From NCBI RefSeq assembly GCF_030272615.1, contig NC_081410.1, positions 186,297,619 to 186,361,618 of the forward strand: a stretch of 64,000 nt of DNA. Reading direction: 5' to 3'. Origin of the DNA: Cryptomeria japonica. Lineage: Eukaryota > Streptophyta > Pinopsida > Cupressales > Cupressaceae. The notes under the pieces are model-generated. The model saw nothing but the letters and a program-made list of their open reading frames with translations, searched no databases and was not told the DNA's origin. The translations under genes were made by a program, and so were the position numbers. This document shows, piece after piece, positions 55,285 to 64,000 of this stretch. The number at the start of each line of letters is the position of its first letter. Position 1 is the first letter of the stretch.

Positions 55285-58134
55285 TAAAATCACCATTGTA
55301 CGGATACCACAGTCCATAGTCAATAGTCCCTTTCAGGTATCTAAGAATCCTCTTGACTACTACCAAGTAGGATTCTCTCGGACTTTTCTGAAAACAAGCT
55401 ACAATGCCCACTACATGAGCAATATCTGGTCTATTGTGCACCACATAGTACATCTTACCAATCATTGACCAATGCTCCTTCTCATTTACTAATGTTGAAT
55501 CATCGTCCTTAGTCAGTTTATAGTCGGTCACCATCGGTGTACCAACTGATTTTCTCTCCTCTATGCCAAAGGTCTTCAATACCTCTTTGACATACTTGGA
55601 CTGGGTAATGAAGATACCCAATTTCATTTGTTAAATCTATAAACCAATGAAGAACTTTATCTCCCCAATCAGAGACATTTCAAACTCTTTCTTCATTTCA
55701 TCTACAAATACATGGCTTATTTCATCATCTCCTCCAAAGATTATGTCATCTACAAATACTTCATAGATCAAAATCTAATCACCTTCAGATTTCAGGTAGA
55801 TGTTGTTATCCTCACTTGTTCTCTGAAATCCTATTTTCACAAGATGAGAGCATAATCATTCATACCATGCCCTAGGTGCTTGTTTCATTCCATATCAGGC
55901 TTTGTGTAATCTACACACCATGTTACTGTTTTCTGATAAGGCAAACCCATCTGGTTGCTCAATGTACACTTCCTCTTCTAGGATTCCATTTAAGAACACA
56001 AACTTCACATCCATCTGGTATACCTTAAATCCCTTGAATGCTACAAATGCAAGTAGCATTCGGACACCTTCCAGTCTAGCCATAGGAGCAAAGGTTTCTC
56101 CATAGTCTTCTCCCTCTTCCTCAGTGTATCCCTTTCATACAAGTCTTGCCTTGTTTCTTACAACTGTGCCTTCTTCATTTAGCTTATTCTTGAAAACCCA
56201 TTTGGTACCTATGACATTCTTATGTTCTGGTCTAGGTACCAAGGACCATGTTGCATTCTTTTCTATCTCGTCTAGCTCCTCTTCCATTTCCTTAATCTAG
56301 TCTTCATCTATAAGTTCTTCTCTGGAAGTCTTGGGCTCCAATTCAGAAATCATGCAAGAGTTTTCTTTCACCTTTCTTCTTGTGAGTATCCTTGCATCTT
56401 TATCTCCTATGATCTTCTTTGGATCATGATGTAGTTTCACATATCTAGGAATGACTCTAGCTGGTTTTGCTTGCTTGTCCTCTTCTTCTTCACTTACTTC
56501 TTCTTCTTCACCTACTGCAGCTTCTACCAGTATAGGAACACTGAGATCTTTGTTTGTTTGTTTCTTAACAGGTTCCTAGAGGGCTACACCCGGTTCATCT
56601 TCCACTTCCTCACTGCAAGTTTCCTCGGGTTCCTCAGGGGATTCATCAACCCTGACATTGATACTCTCAATAATTTGTTGTGTTCTATTGTTGTAGCACT
56701 TGAGAGCTTTACTCTTAGTGGAATACCCCAAAAATATTCCTTCATCACATTTAGCATCAAACTTGCTCAGATACTCACCTCTCTTGATGTAACACTTACT
56801 ACCAAATACTTTAAAATAACTCACAGTGGGAGTCTTCTTGGTCCAATACTCAGAAGGGGTTTTAACTCTACCTTTCTTAATAAGTACCCGGTTCATAGTA
56901 TAAATGGTAGTGGTCACCGCTTCTCTCCAAAAAGTGTGAGCAACCTTTCCTTGGATCAGCATTGTTCTGGTAGCTTCAACTACAGTCATGTTTGTCCTTT
57001 CTGCTATGTCATTCTATTGTGGTGTCCTTGGGGCAGACAACTACTTCTTGATACGGCTATCTTCACAGTACTTGTTGAATTCATCATAAGTGAATTCATC
57101 TCCTTGATCAGTTCTTAGGCATTTTATCTTTTGACCACTTTCCTTCTCTACTAATGCTCTAAAGGCTTTGAACTTTCCAAATGCCTCAAACTTGTCTTTC
57201 AAGAATGTGACCCACATCATTCTTGAGGAGTCATCAGTAACAATCATGAAATACCTATCTCCCTGAATACTTCTAGTTTTCATAGAACCACACAAATCAG
57301 TATGCACAAGATCAAGTAAGTTTTCTGCTGAAAAATACTTACCTTTGAAAGTTGAGGAAGACATCTTCCCAAGTTGACATTCTCTACATAAAGCATTCTC
57401 TAGTTTGTTCAGCAAAGGCAATCCTCTTACTGCCTTGATCTTACTCGCCTTTACAATATTATCAAAGTTCATATGACAAAGTCTTCTATGCCATATCCAA
57501 CTTTCATCAAACTTCACCATCAGACACCGACTTATCTTGGCATTCAAGTGAAACAAGTTACCTCTGGTCTGCTTACCGGTGGCAATAAGTTCACCACTCT
57601 TTCCAATTATACTGCAGACTCCACCTTTTAACTCCAGAACGATTCCTTTATCATTTAGTTGAGCAACACTCAACAGGTTATGCTTAAGACCTTCTACCCA
57701 GTAGACACCATCCGCACTACTTTTTCCATTCAGTGAGATGGATCCTTTTCCTTTTATCAAGCATCGTGCATTAGTGCCAAAGATGACAACACCTCCATCA
57801 TATTCTTCTAGAGACAGAAACTTTCTCAGATCACCAATCATGTGGTGAGAACAACCACTATCAATAATCCACTCATTAGAGTTGTCAATGCGAGAGACAA
57901 GTACTTTCTTGTCAGACACTTCTTCATTTACAGCTACAAACACTATGTCCTCATTCTCTTCATTCTCAGATTCTTCATCAGTAACACCTTCATCCATGGC
58001 AACAAGACAATTTTTTTTATTTCCTCCTTTATACTTTCTAAACCTCTTCGATTTATCCTTATTGTCATTGTTAAGATAGTTAACAGCTATATGTCCTATC
58101 TTATTGCATGAAAAACATTTTAAAGGAATCTTAC
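55285..58134 (-). pseudogene. Element D protease, integrase, RT and RNase H start
   Basis: Minus strand from 58134: zinc-knuckle C-F-S-C-N-K-I-G-H, protease W-I-I-D-S-G-C-S-H-H-M, pre-integrase H-R-R-L-C-H-M-N-F, integrase H-T-D-L-C-G and R-T-D-Q-G then the A-E-R glutamate after a stop at a Gln codon (near 57014), post-integrase G-S-K-C-Y-I-K-R-G, RT with E-E-E-V-Y-I-E-Q-P and F-V-D-D-I-I-F-G-G (about 55750), and RNase H up to W-Y-P-Y at the C junction. Stops include those near 56577, 55893 and 55632. The zinc-knuckle end lies at the E insertion site. Confidence 0.92.
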
Positions 58135-58494
58135 TGTTAGGGTTTCAAGCAGATCCGAAGCAAATATGAACTAACAATTATATGCAGATTTAAATACAAA
58201 ATATAAAGAAATAAAACAGGACACAGATAACACAGAGATTTAACGTGGTTCACCCAGAATGGGTTACGTCCACCGTACACAGCTGTCCAATCTTTCTTAT
58301 TATCCAGCAAAAAAAGTACATCAACCTTTCAATGCCTTAAGCATCCCAGCCGCTTATAACATGCGTTTTTAGGGCAACAAACAAAGTCGGCCTTTTTTAG
58401 GGTTTTATTACAATGTCGGTTTTCATCAACAAAAAATGGCGAGGATACGTGCTGAGTGTACAGTACTTTGTTGATCAGTCGCCACATTTCAACA
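58135..58494 (-). repeat. Element E 3' LTR
   Basis: 360 bp. The plus-strand left edge TGTTAGGGTTTC abuts TSD CTTAC. It lacks a GC-rich segment of about 70 bp present in the 5' LTR. Confidence 0.93.
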
Positions 58495-58509
58495 ATCTCC
58501 CACTTGGAG
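58495..58509 (-). other. Element E polypurine tract
   Basis: Complement of ATCTCCCACTTGGAG, that is a CAAGTGGGAGAT purine-rich tract next to the 3' LTR; interrupted by T, unlike the GGGGGAG tracts of the other families. Confidence 0.75.
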
Positions 58510-58591
58510 ACTGATACTACACGACACCACTGTACATGCAACATCCGCTAGATAAAACACTAGGACTTGACTGGTATAAATTCCACAATTA

Positions 58592-61500
58592 TCAATCAAG
58601 AAGACCAACAGAAACTGATGAAGAAATCAGCTTCTCTTGTGGAACTGCCTTTGTGAACATATCGGCAGGATTCTCACTTGTGTGAATCTTCTCAAGCCAT
58701 AACTGGCCCTCCTCCAAAATAGTCCGAATGAAGTGGTACCTGAGTTGAATGTGCTTTGTCCTTGAATGAAAAGCAGAGTTCTTCGCAAGATGAATGGCAC
58801 TCTGGCTATCAGTATACAATGGGCTATCCTCTTGTGTTTGACCCAATTCCTTAAGAAAACATTGCAACCAAATCATCTCTTTGCTGGCTTCTGTAGCAGC
58901 AACATTCTCAGCTTCAGTGGTTGAAAGTGCAACAACCTTTTGCAGCCTAGAAATCCAACTGACTGCAGTTCCCCCTATAGTAAAAACATACCCTGTAGTA
59001 CTCCTTCGTGAATCAATATCACCCGCCAGATCAGAGTCAACAAATCCACTTAGAGCAGCATTAGATCCTTTGAAACATAATGCCTTCATAGTAGTTCCTT
59101 TCAAATACCGAAGAATCCATTTCACAGCATTCCAATGTTCCATACCCGGATTACTCATAAACCTGCTCACAACTCCCAATGCATGTGCAATATCTGGCCT
59201 TGTGCATACCATTGCATACATCAGACTGCCAACAGCTGATGAATACGGGATGTTAGACATTTTATTAACCTCTTCCTGTGCCTTTGGACACATCTCCTTA
59301 GTCAATTTGAAATGACTAGCCAAAGGTGTACTAACTGTTTTTGCATCCTGCATGTTAAATCTTTTCAACACCTTCTTTATATACTCACTTTGGGACAAAT
59401 TTAAGGTTCTATTTTTCCTGTCCCGTGTAATCCTCATACCGAGAATTTGCTTAGCTGCACCCAAATCCTTCATAGCAAATGACCTGGCTAATTTCTGTTT
59501 AAGATCATTTATATGTTGCATGTTAGACCCAGCAACAAGCATATCATCAACATAAAGCAACAGGATAATATAACTGCCATTATCAAATCTCTTAAAGTAT
59601 ACACAATGATCAGAATGACATCTATGATAACCATGTTCAGCCATGAAACTATCAAATTTTAAATACCATTGTCTGGGTGCTTGCTTTAGGCCATACAGAC
59701 TTTTCTTCAACCTGCACACCAAGTTCTCCTTACCTTTGACCTCATATCCCTGTGGTTGCAACATGTAAATTTCCTCCTCCAAATCCCCATGGAGAAAAGT
59801 TGTTTTGACATCTAATTGTTCAAGATGTAAATCATCTGCAGCCACAAGACTAAGAACAGTTCTAATTGAAGTCATTTTTACAACCGGAAAAAATATTTCA
59901 TCATAATCTATACCCTTTTTCTGTGCAAAACCTTTTACCACAAGTCTGGCCCTATATCTTTTCTGACCTCCTTCCTCCTCCTTCAGCCGCTAAACCCATT
60001 TGTTAGGCAAGGCTCTTTTTTCTGCAGGTAAAGGGACTAAGTCCCGAGTCTTATTTTTCATCAGGGAGTCCATCTCCTCTTTCATGCCTAGCTGCCACTG
60101 TTGTTTGGCATCCACCTGCATTGCTTCTTCATATTCTTCTGGTTCACCAGAGTCTGTTAATAAAATAGAATACAAAGAAGGAGAAAATCTTTCAGGGGGT
60201 CTACTTGTCCTCGTAGAACGTCTAACACTTGCAGGACTTTGTGGGACAATCTGTTGTTGCTGAGCATCAGGTACCTGTGGCATTTCATTTTTAGGAATCT
60301 CATCCAACACCACATATTCTTGTTTGTCCTGTTCATGCTTCTTTTCCTGCATCTGTTCTTTATACATAACCTTCTCATTGAATATAACATCTCTACTTCT
60401 AATTATTTTCTTATTTTCAAAATCCCATAAACGATAGCCATATTCATCTATCTCATATCCAATGAAGGTACATTTCTGAGATTTAGCATCAAGCTTGGTT
60501 CTGTTTTCTTTATCAACATGGACAAAAGCTTCGCAACCAAAAGTTTTTAAAAAAGAATAATTTACTTTTTTATCAGTCCATGCCTCCTCTAGAATACCAC
60601 CATCCAAAGGGGTTGAAGGTCCTCTATTTATCAAATAAACAGTAGTATGTACAGCATCTGCCAAAAAATGTAAGGGCAATCCAGCATGCAATCTCATGCT
60701 CCTCGCACGTTCCATGATGGTCCTATTCATTCTCTCTGACACACCATTTTCCTGTGGAGTTCCTGGAACTGTCTTCTGCTTTCGAATCCCATTTAAGGAA
60801 CAGTAATCTTCAAATGCTTTGCTGCAATACTCACCTCCATTATCCGATCTGAGACACTTCAACTTTTTTCCTGTCTCATTCTCAACCAAAGCTTTCCATT
60901 TCTTAAAAGTTTCAAAAATATCTTATTTTTGTTTTAGGAAATATACCCATGTTTTTTTGGTTGAGTCATCAATAAAAATAACATAATAACAGGAGCCACC
61001 AAGAGATGATACCTGAGCCGGTCCGGATACATTTGAATGTACAAGCTCTAACTTCTCACTCTTCTTCTCTTTCCCAACCTTGAGAAATCTGACTCTTTTC
61101 TATTTACCATAAACACAGTTTTCACAGAACTCTAAATCAATCTTCTTTAGTCCTAGCAATAGATTTTTGGAGTGAAAGATTTTCATCCCTTTCTCACTCA
61201 TGTGCCCAAGCCTATGGTGCCACATTATCGAATCTGTTCTTGCAACATTTATTATTGTTGTCCCTGCAGTAACTTTATCTGTAGCAGCTAAGGTAGAGTA
61301 AGTGTTACCAGTACACAGATATAATGTACCTACCTTCGCACCTTTAGCTACTACTAATGATCCTTTAGTGACCTTCCACATACTGTCTGAGAAGGTAACT
61401 ATGCAACCTTCACTACCTAGTTGCCCTACAGAAATTAAATTTCTTCTTAAATTAGGAACATGTCTTACCTCTTGCAGAAACCAGTCATTACCATTCTGCA

Positions 61501-62518
61501 ACTTGATCTTTATCTTTCCTTTTCTAACAATTTGATAGAGCTCATCATCACCCAAATATACCTGTCCAAAATCACCTTGAACATAATCTAGAAAATATTT
61601 TCTATGGGGTGTAGCATGAAATGAAGCCCCATAATCTATTACCCAGGAATAATTAACATTATCCAAACATAAGATTAAAGCATCTTGTAAAGTATTACTT
61701 GCAATATTAGCTTCCTTACTGTCATTTTCATTTTTGTCTCCTTCTTTGTTTTTCTGAGACCAACAGTCTTTCTTTAGATGACCAGGCTTTCCGTAGTACC
61801 AGCAATCTTTCTTTCCTCTAGATTGAGAGCGTCCTTTCTTTGACTTCCCTCGTGACTTCTCATTCCCAGGGCCTTTTCCTCTTTCCTTTGATCTTCCTCT
61901 GTTCTCCACATTCAAAACACTACCCGATGATGTTGGAGTCTCACTTGTGCTTTTCTTTCGCATTTTCTCACTTAGGATAACACCAACAATATCATCAAAT
62001 ACCAAAGTATTTTTACCAGAGACAGAGTTACTTACAGCCATAACCAATCTATTCCAGCTTTCTGGCAAAGAACATAAAATCAAGAGAGCCCTAACCTCTT
62101 CTGCAAAGGTAATTTTTACCGAAGACAATTGACTGGTAATTGTATTAAATTCATTTAAGTGCTCTGCTACAGATCCTCCCTCACTCATTTTCAAATTAAA
62201 CAAACACTTCATAAGAAATACCTTATTCAAAGCCGAGGGTTTCTCATACAGCTTAGCCAATGTTGCCATCAAATCTACAGTCATTTTTGCTTTTGTTATA
62301 TTGAATGCTATAGATGACGCAAGGCACAATCGAATGGATCCTAGTGCCTTTCTATCTAAAATGTCTCACTCTTCATCTGATATTGTGGTCGGTTTCTTTG
62401 CCTTTCCTTCCAATGGCCACCACAAATCCTTTTGATATAGGTAATCTTCCATCTGCATTTTCCATAACTGGTAATTCTGGCCGTTAAACTTTTCGACCTT
62501 GAATTTGGAATCCTCCAT
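58592..62518 (-). pseudogene. Element E gag-pol polyprotein, four stops
   Basis: ATG 62518 (M-E-D-S-K-F-K-V-E-K-F-N-G-Q-N-Y) to TGA 58594-58592, about 1308 codons. Gag with L-W-K-M-Q-M-E and UBN2-like region; knuckle C-W-Y-Y-G-K-P-G-H-L-K-K-D-C (second Cys is Tyr); protease W-V-I-D-Y-G-A-S (catalytic D-S-G changed to D-Y-G); pre-integrase H-H-R-L-G-H-M; integrase with R-S-D-N-G-G-E-Y and E-N-G-V-S-E-R-M-N-R-T; RT with G-D-L-E-E-E-I-Y-M and L-L-Y-V-D-D-M-L (about 59545); RNase H with S-D-L-A-G-D-I-D-S-R-R-S-T-T-G. Stops: TGA 62368 (a Trp), TAG 61102, TAA 60925 and TAG 59992. No frameshift found. Confidence 0.95.
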
Positions 62519-62564
62519 TGCTCCCACTCAAATCTGAAAGTCCTGCCAATTTACAGAAAACCTC

Positions 62565-62576
62565 ACTCTAATACCA
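62565..62576 (-). other. Element E primer-binding site
   Basis: Minus strand TGGTATTAGAGT, two mismatches to the initiator tRNA-Met complement, two bases inside the 5' LTR. Confidence 0.85.
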
Positions 62577-62578
62577 AT

Positions 62579-63008
62579 TGTTAGGGTTTCAAGTAGATCT
62601 GAAGCAAATATGAACTAACAATTATATGCAGATTTAAATACAAAAGATAAAGAAATAAAATAGGACACAGATAACACAGAGATTTAACGTGGTTCACCCA
62701 GAATGGGTTACGTCCACCATACACAGCCGTCCAATCTTTCTTATTATCCAGCAAAAAAAGTACATCAACCTTTCAATGCCTTAAGCATCCCAGCCGCTTA
62801 TAACATGTGTTTTTAGAGCAACAAACAAAGTCGGCCTTTTTTAGGGTTTTATTACAACGTCTGTTTTCATCAAAAAAAATGGCAAAAAAAAATTTCTCGG
62901 GGGCTGCCGCCCCCGAACCCCTACCCGGGGCCCGGCCCGACCTCGGACCCCGACAAGGATATGTGCTAAGTGTACAGTACTTTGTTGATCAATCGCCACA
63001 TTTCAACA
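62579..63008 (-). repeat. Element E 5' LTR
   Basis: 430 bp. Carries an extra segment 62884-62954 with GGGGGCTGCCGCCCCC and CCCGGGGCCCGG, absent from the 3' LTR. Otherwise closely similar to it. Confidence 0.93.
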
Positions 63009-63013
63009 CTTAC

Positions 63014-63785
63014 CTCTATATTTTTCAGTGCCTTTTAGAAGTCTCTTGGCAAGAAGAGCTTCAAACTCCATCAGAATCTCTTCATCATCCATACCTCTTC
63101 TTTGCATGGATTCATAACTGGTACTTACTTCTTTTCCTTTTCTGGTTGGTGCAACAGATGCTCTGAAAGCTGACTCAGTCTTTTGATCATTGTCATCATA
63201 GCTATTCAGCTCGTATGCAGTCAACTTTGCAATGATAGAGTCTAAGGATACCTTGGTTTTGTCAATAGACCTTAGTTCCTGAATAGCAGCAACTCTGATT
63301 GCATAGACCGGTAATAATGATCTCAAAACTTTACTGACAATGGTGGCATCATTAATTGTTCCACCAGTGATCTTGATATCTCCAACAACAGTCTTGATCC
63401 TTATGCCATATTCTTGAATGGTTTCACCTTCAACCATCCTCATGTCTTCAAATTTTCCTCTAAGGCTCTCTTCCTTAGCTTGCTTGACATGCTCATCACC
63501 ACCATAAATAGTTTCCAAAGTGTCCCATACATCCTTAGGAGTGTCTTTATCTTGTACATCAATGAACTCAATATCAGACAAACTACTAATAAGAGCTTCC
63601 ATAACTTGCCCATTTTCTTGAATCTCTCTTTTTTGATCATCGGTTAAAGTGCTAGTGGGAATTACATAGACATTATCAATATAGCTCCAGTGTTGAGCAC
63701 CCAAACTCTTGATATAGATCTTCGTTATTTCCTTCCATATTTTGAAGTTATCTCTATTGAACTGAGGACCTTCCCTCTTCATCAT
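63014..63785 (-). pseudogene. Element D gag N-terminal part, cut by E
   Basis: ATG-ATG at 63785 (M-M-K-R-E-G-P) opens 257 codons without a stop up to the E insertion: UBN2-like gag with S-L-R-G-K-F-E-D-M-R-M and E-E-I-L-M-E-F-E-A-L-L-A, stopping at Y-R-G-K just before the zinc knuckle, which continues at 58134. It is the best preserved copy of this gag in the window, better than element A, and was used to choose the A start. Confidence 0.92.
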
Positions 63786-63842
63786 TAAGGCAGGATCTTT
63801 TTCCTCAAGCGGTTAAGATTATATCACCGAGGACCTGGAGTA

Positions 63843-63854
63843 GCTCTGATACCA
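63843..63854 (-). other. Element D primer-binding site
   Basis: Minus strand TGGTATCAGAGC, perfect complement type for initiator tRNA-Met, two bases inside the 5' LTR. Leader TTAACCGCTTGAGGA lies between it and gag. Confidence 0.93.
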
Positions 63855-63856
63855 AT

Positions 63857-64000
63857 TGATGAATAATGATGAACAATAGATACCCTAACTGGTACTGAGA
63901 GGGGGGGTGAATCAGTACATACAAAAACTTCTCTCTGCAACTCATCAAGTTAAAACAATCTTACCTGGTTGTCTTCATTACTGAACTTAACCATGGCAAT
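63857..64000 (-). repeat. Element D 5' LTR, partial
   Basis: The last 144 bp of the 5' LTR in element orientation, nearly identical to 46452-46595. The remainder lies beyond the window. Confidence 0.92.

Larger units (their letters stand above)
58135..63008 (-). mobile_element. Element E: Tork/Tnt1-like copia inside D gag
   Basis: 4874 bp, minus strand, perfect TSD CTTAC (58130-58134 and 63009-63013). LTRs TGTTGAAATGTGG...GAAACCCTAACA are short (360 and 430 bp). One polyprotein frame is preserved without frameshift from 62518 to 58592, carrying four stops. Protein style (C-W-Y-x-G-K-x-G-H, D-x-G-A-S-F-H, Y-V-D-D-M-L) resembles the Tnt1/Tork type and differs from A-D and G. It is the least rearranged element here and must be younger than D. 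Confidence 0.95.
46452..64000 (-). mobile_element. Element D: A-family copia, runs off window end
   Basis: Minus-strand element whose 3' LTR is 46452-47856 and whose 5' LTR begins at 63857 and continues past the window. Subtracting the insertions C and E leaves an internal region of about 4.48 kb, close to the 4.4 kb of element A. Protein and LTR similarity to A is clear throughout. It inserted into F; the left duplication would be AAACT (46447-46451), but the right copy lies outside. Confidence 0.93.

Noticed and set aside
62884-62954. Foreign or bacterial contamination because of extreme GC
   Set aside because: Flanked on both sides by LTR sequence colinear with the 3' LTR; better explained as gain or loss inside the LTR.

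Overview
This window is plant nuclear DNA made almost entirely of nested LTR retrotransposons. The evidence is Ty1/copia polyproteins (gag, protease, integrase, reverse transcriptase, RNase H in that order), primer-binding sites complementary to plant initiator tRNA-Met, TTTAGGG telomere-type motifs inside LTRs, AT-rich sequence, and pervasive stop codons of the kind left by 5-methylcytosine decay. Such density suggests heterochromatin of a large-genome seed plant. A gymnosperm is plausible, but nothing here proves it. I see no intact host gene, no tRNA, no rRNA and no CRISPR. Every long reading frame is retroelement-derived or unassigned, and all are broken.

Layout. Positions 1-7219 are old AT-rich sequence with a 21-bp degenerate tandem array, two LTR-end relics and a decayed gag relic. 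Element A (7225-14635, +, TSD TGATG) is a full-length copia. H (14699-16313, -) is a truncated copia. G (16827-24853, -, TSD TACCA) is a full-length copia lacking integrase; it carries a gypsy-like solo LTR K (20636-21893, TSD TTTCC). G split an older repetitive Pro/Gln-rich reading frame L (16314-16826 plus 24859-27195, -) whose frame continues exactly across the insertion. B (28110-34738, +, TSD GGCTC/AGCTC) is copia. I (35627-38133, -, TSD AAACC) is a non-autonomous LTR element with a GC-rich 20-bp minisatellite, inserted in a 41-bp tandem array.

The most unusual locus is J (38828-44028, TSD GTCAC). It is one insertion with three 1.2-kb LTRs arranged LTR(+) - internal(+) - LTR(+) - internal(-) - LTR(-), giving 1.96-kb inverted arms around a 1.27-kb spacer. 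No coding capacity is visible. A transcript across it would fold into a long hairpin.

From 45252 to the window end there is a three-level nest. Element F (+, LTR plus the start of gag) was cut by D (-, A-family, from 46452 and running off the end). D was in turn cut by C (48642-55279, +, B-family) in RNase H and by E (58135-63008, -, a Tork/Tnt1-like copia, TSD CTTAC) at the gag zinc knuckle.

How the parts relate. A and D are one family. B and C are a second family, with H related to it. G, E, I, J, F and K are each different. Despite this, most families share cis modules: a U3 box TTGTCATTGATGTCAA, a U5 hairpin (GTGG...CCC / GGG...CCAC), a C-run before CTCTCAG near the LTR end, a CTTGAGGA leader motif after the PBS, and several GGGGGAG tracts before the 3' LTR. 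No polyprotein is intact; if any of these move, they would depend on proteins made elsewhere.
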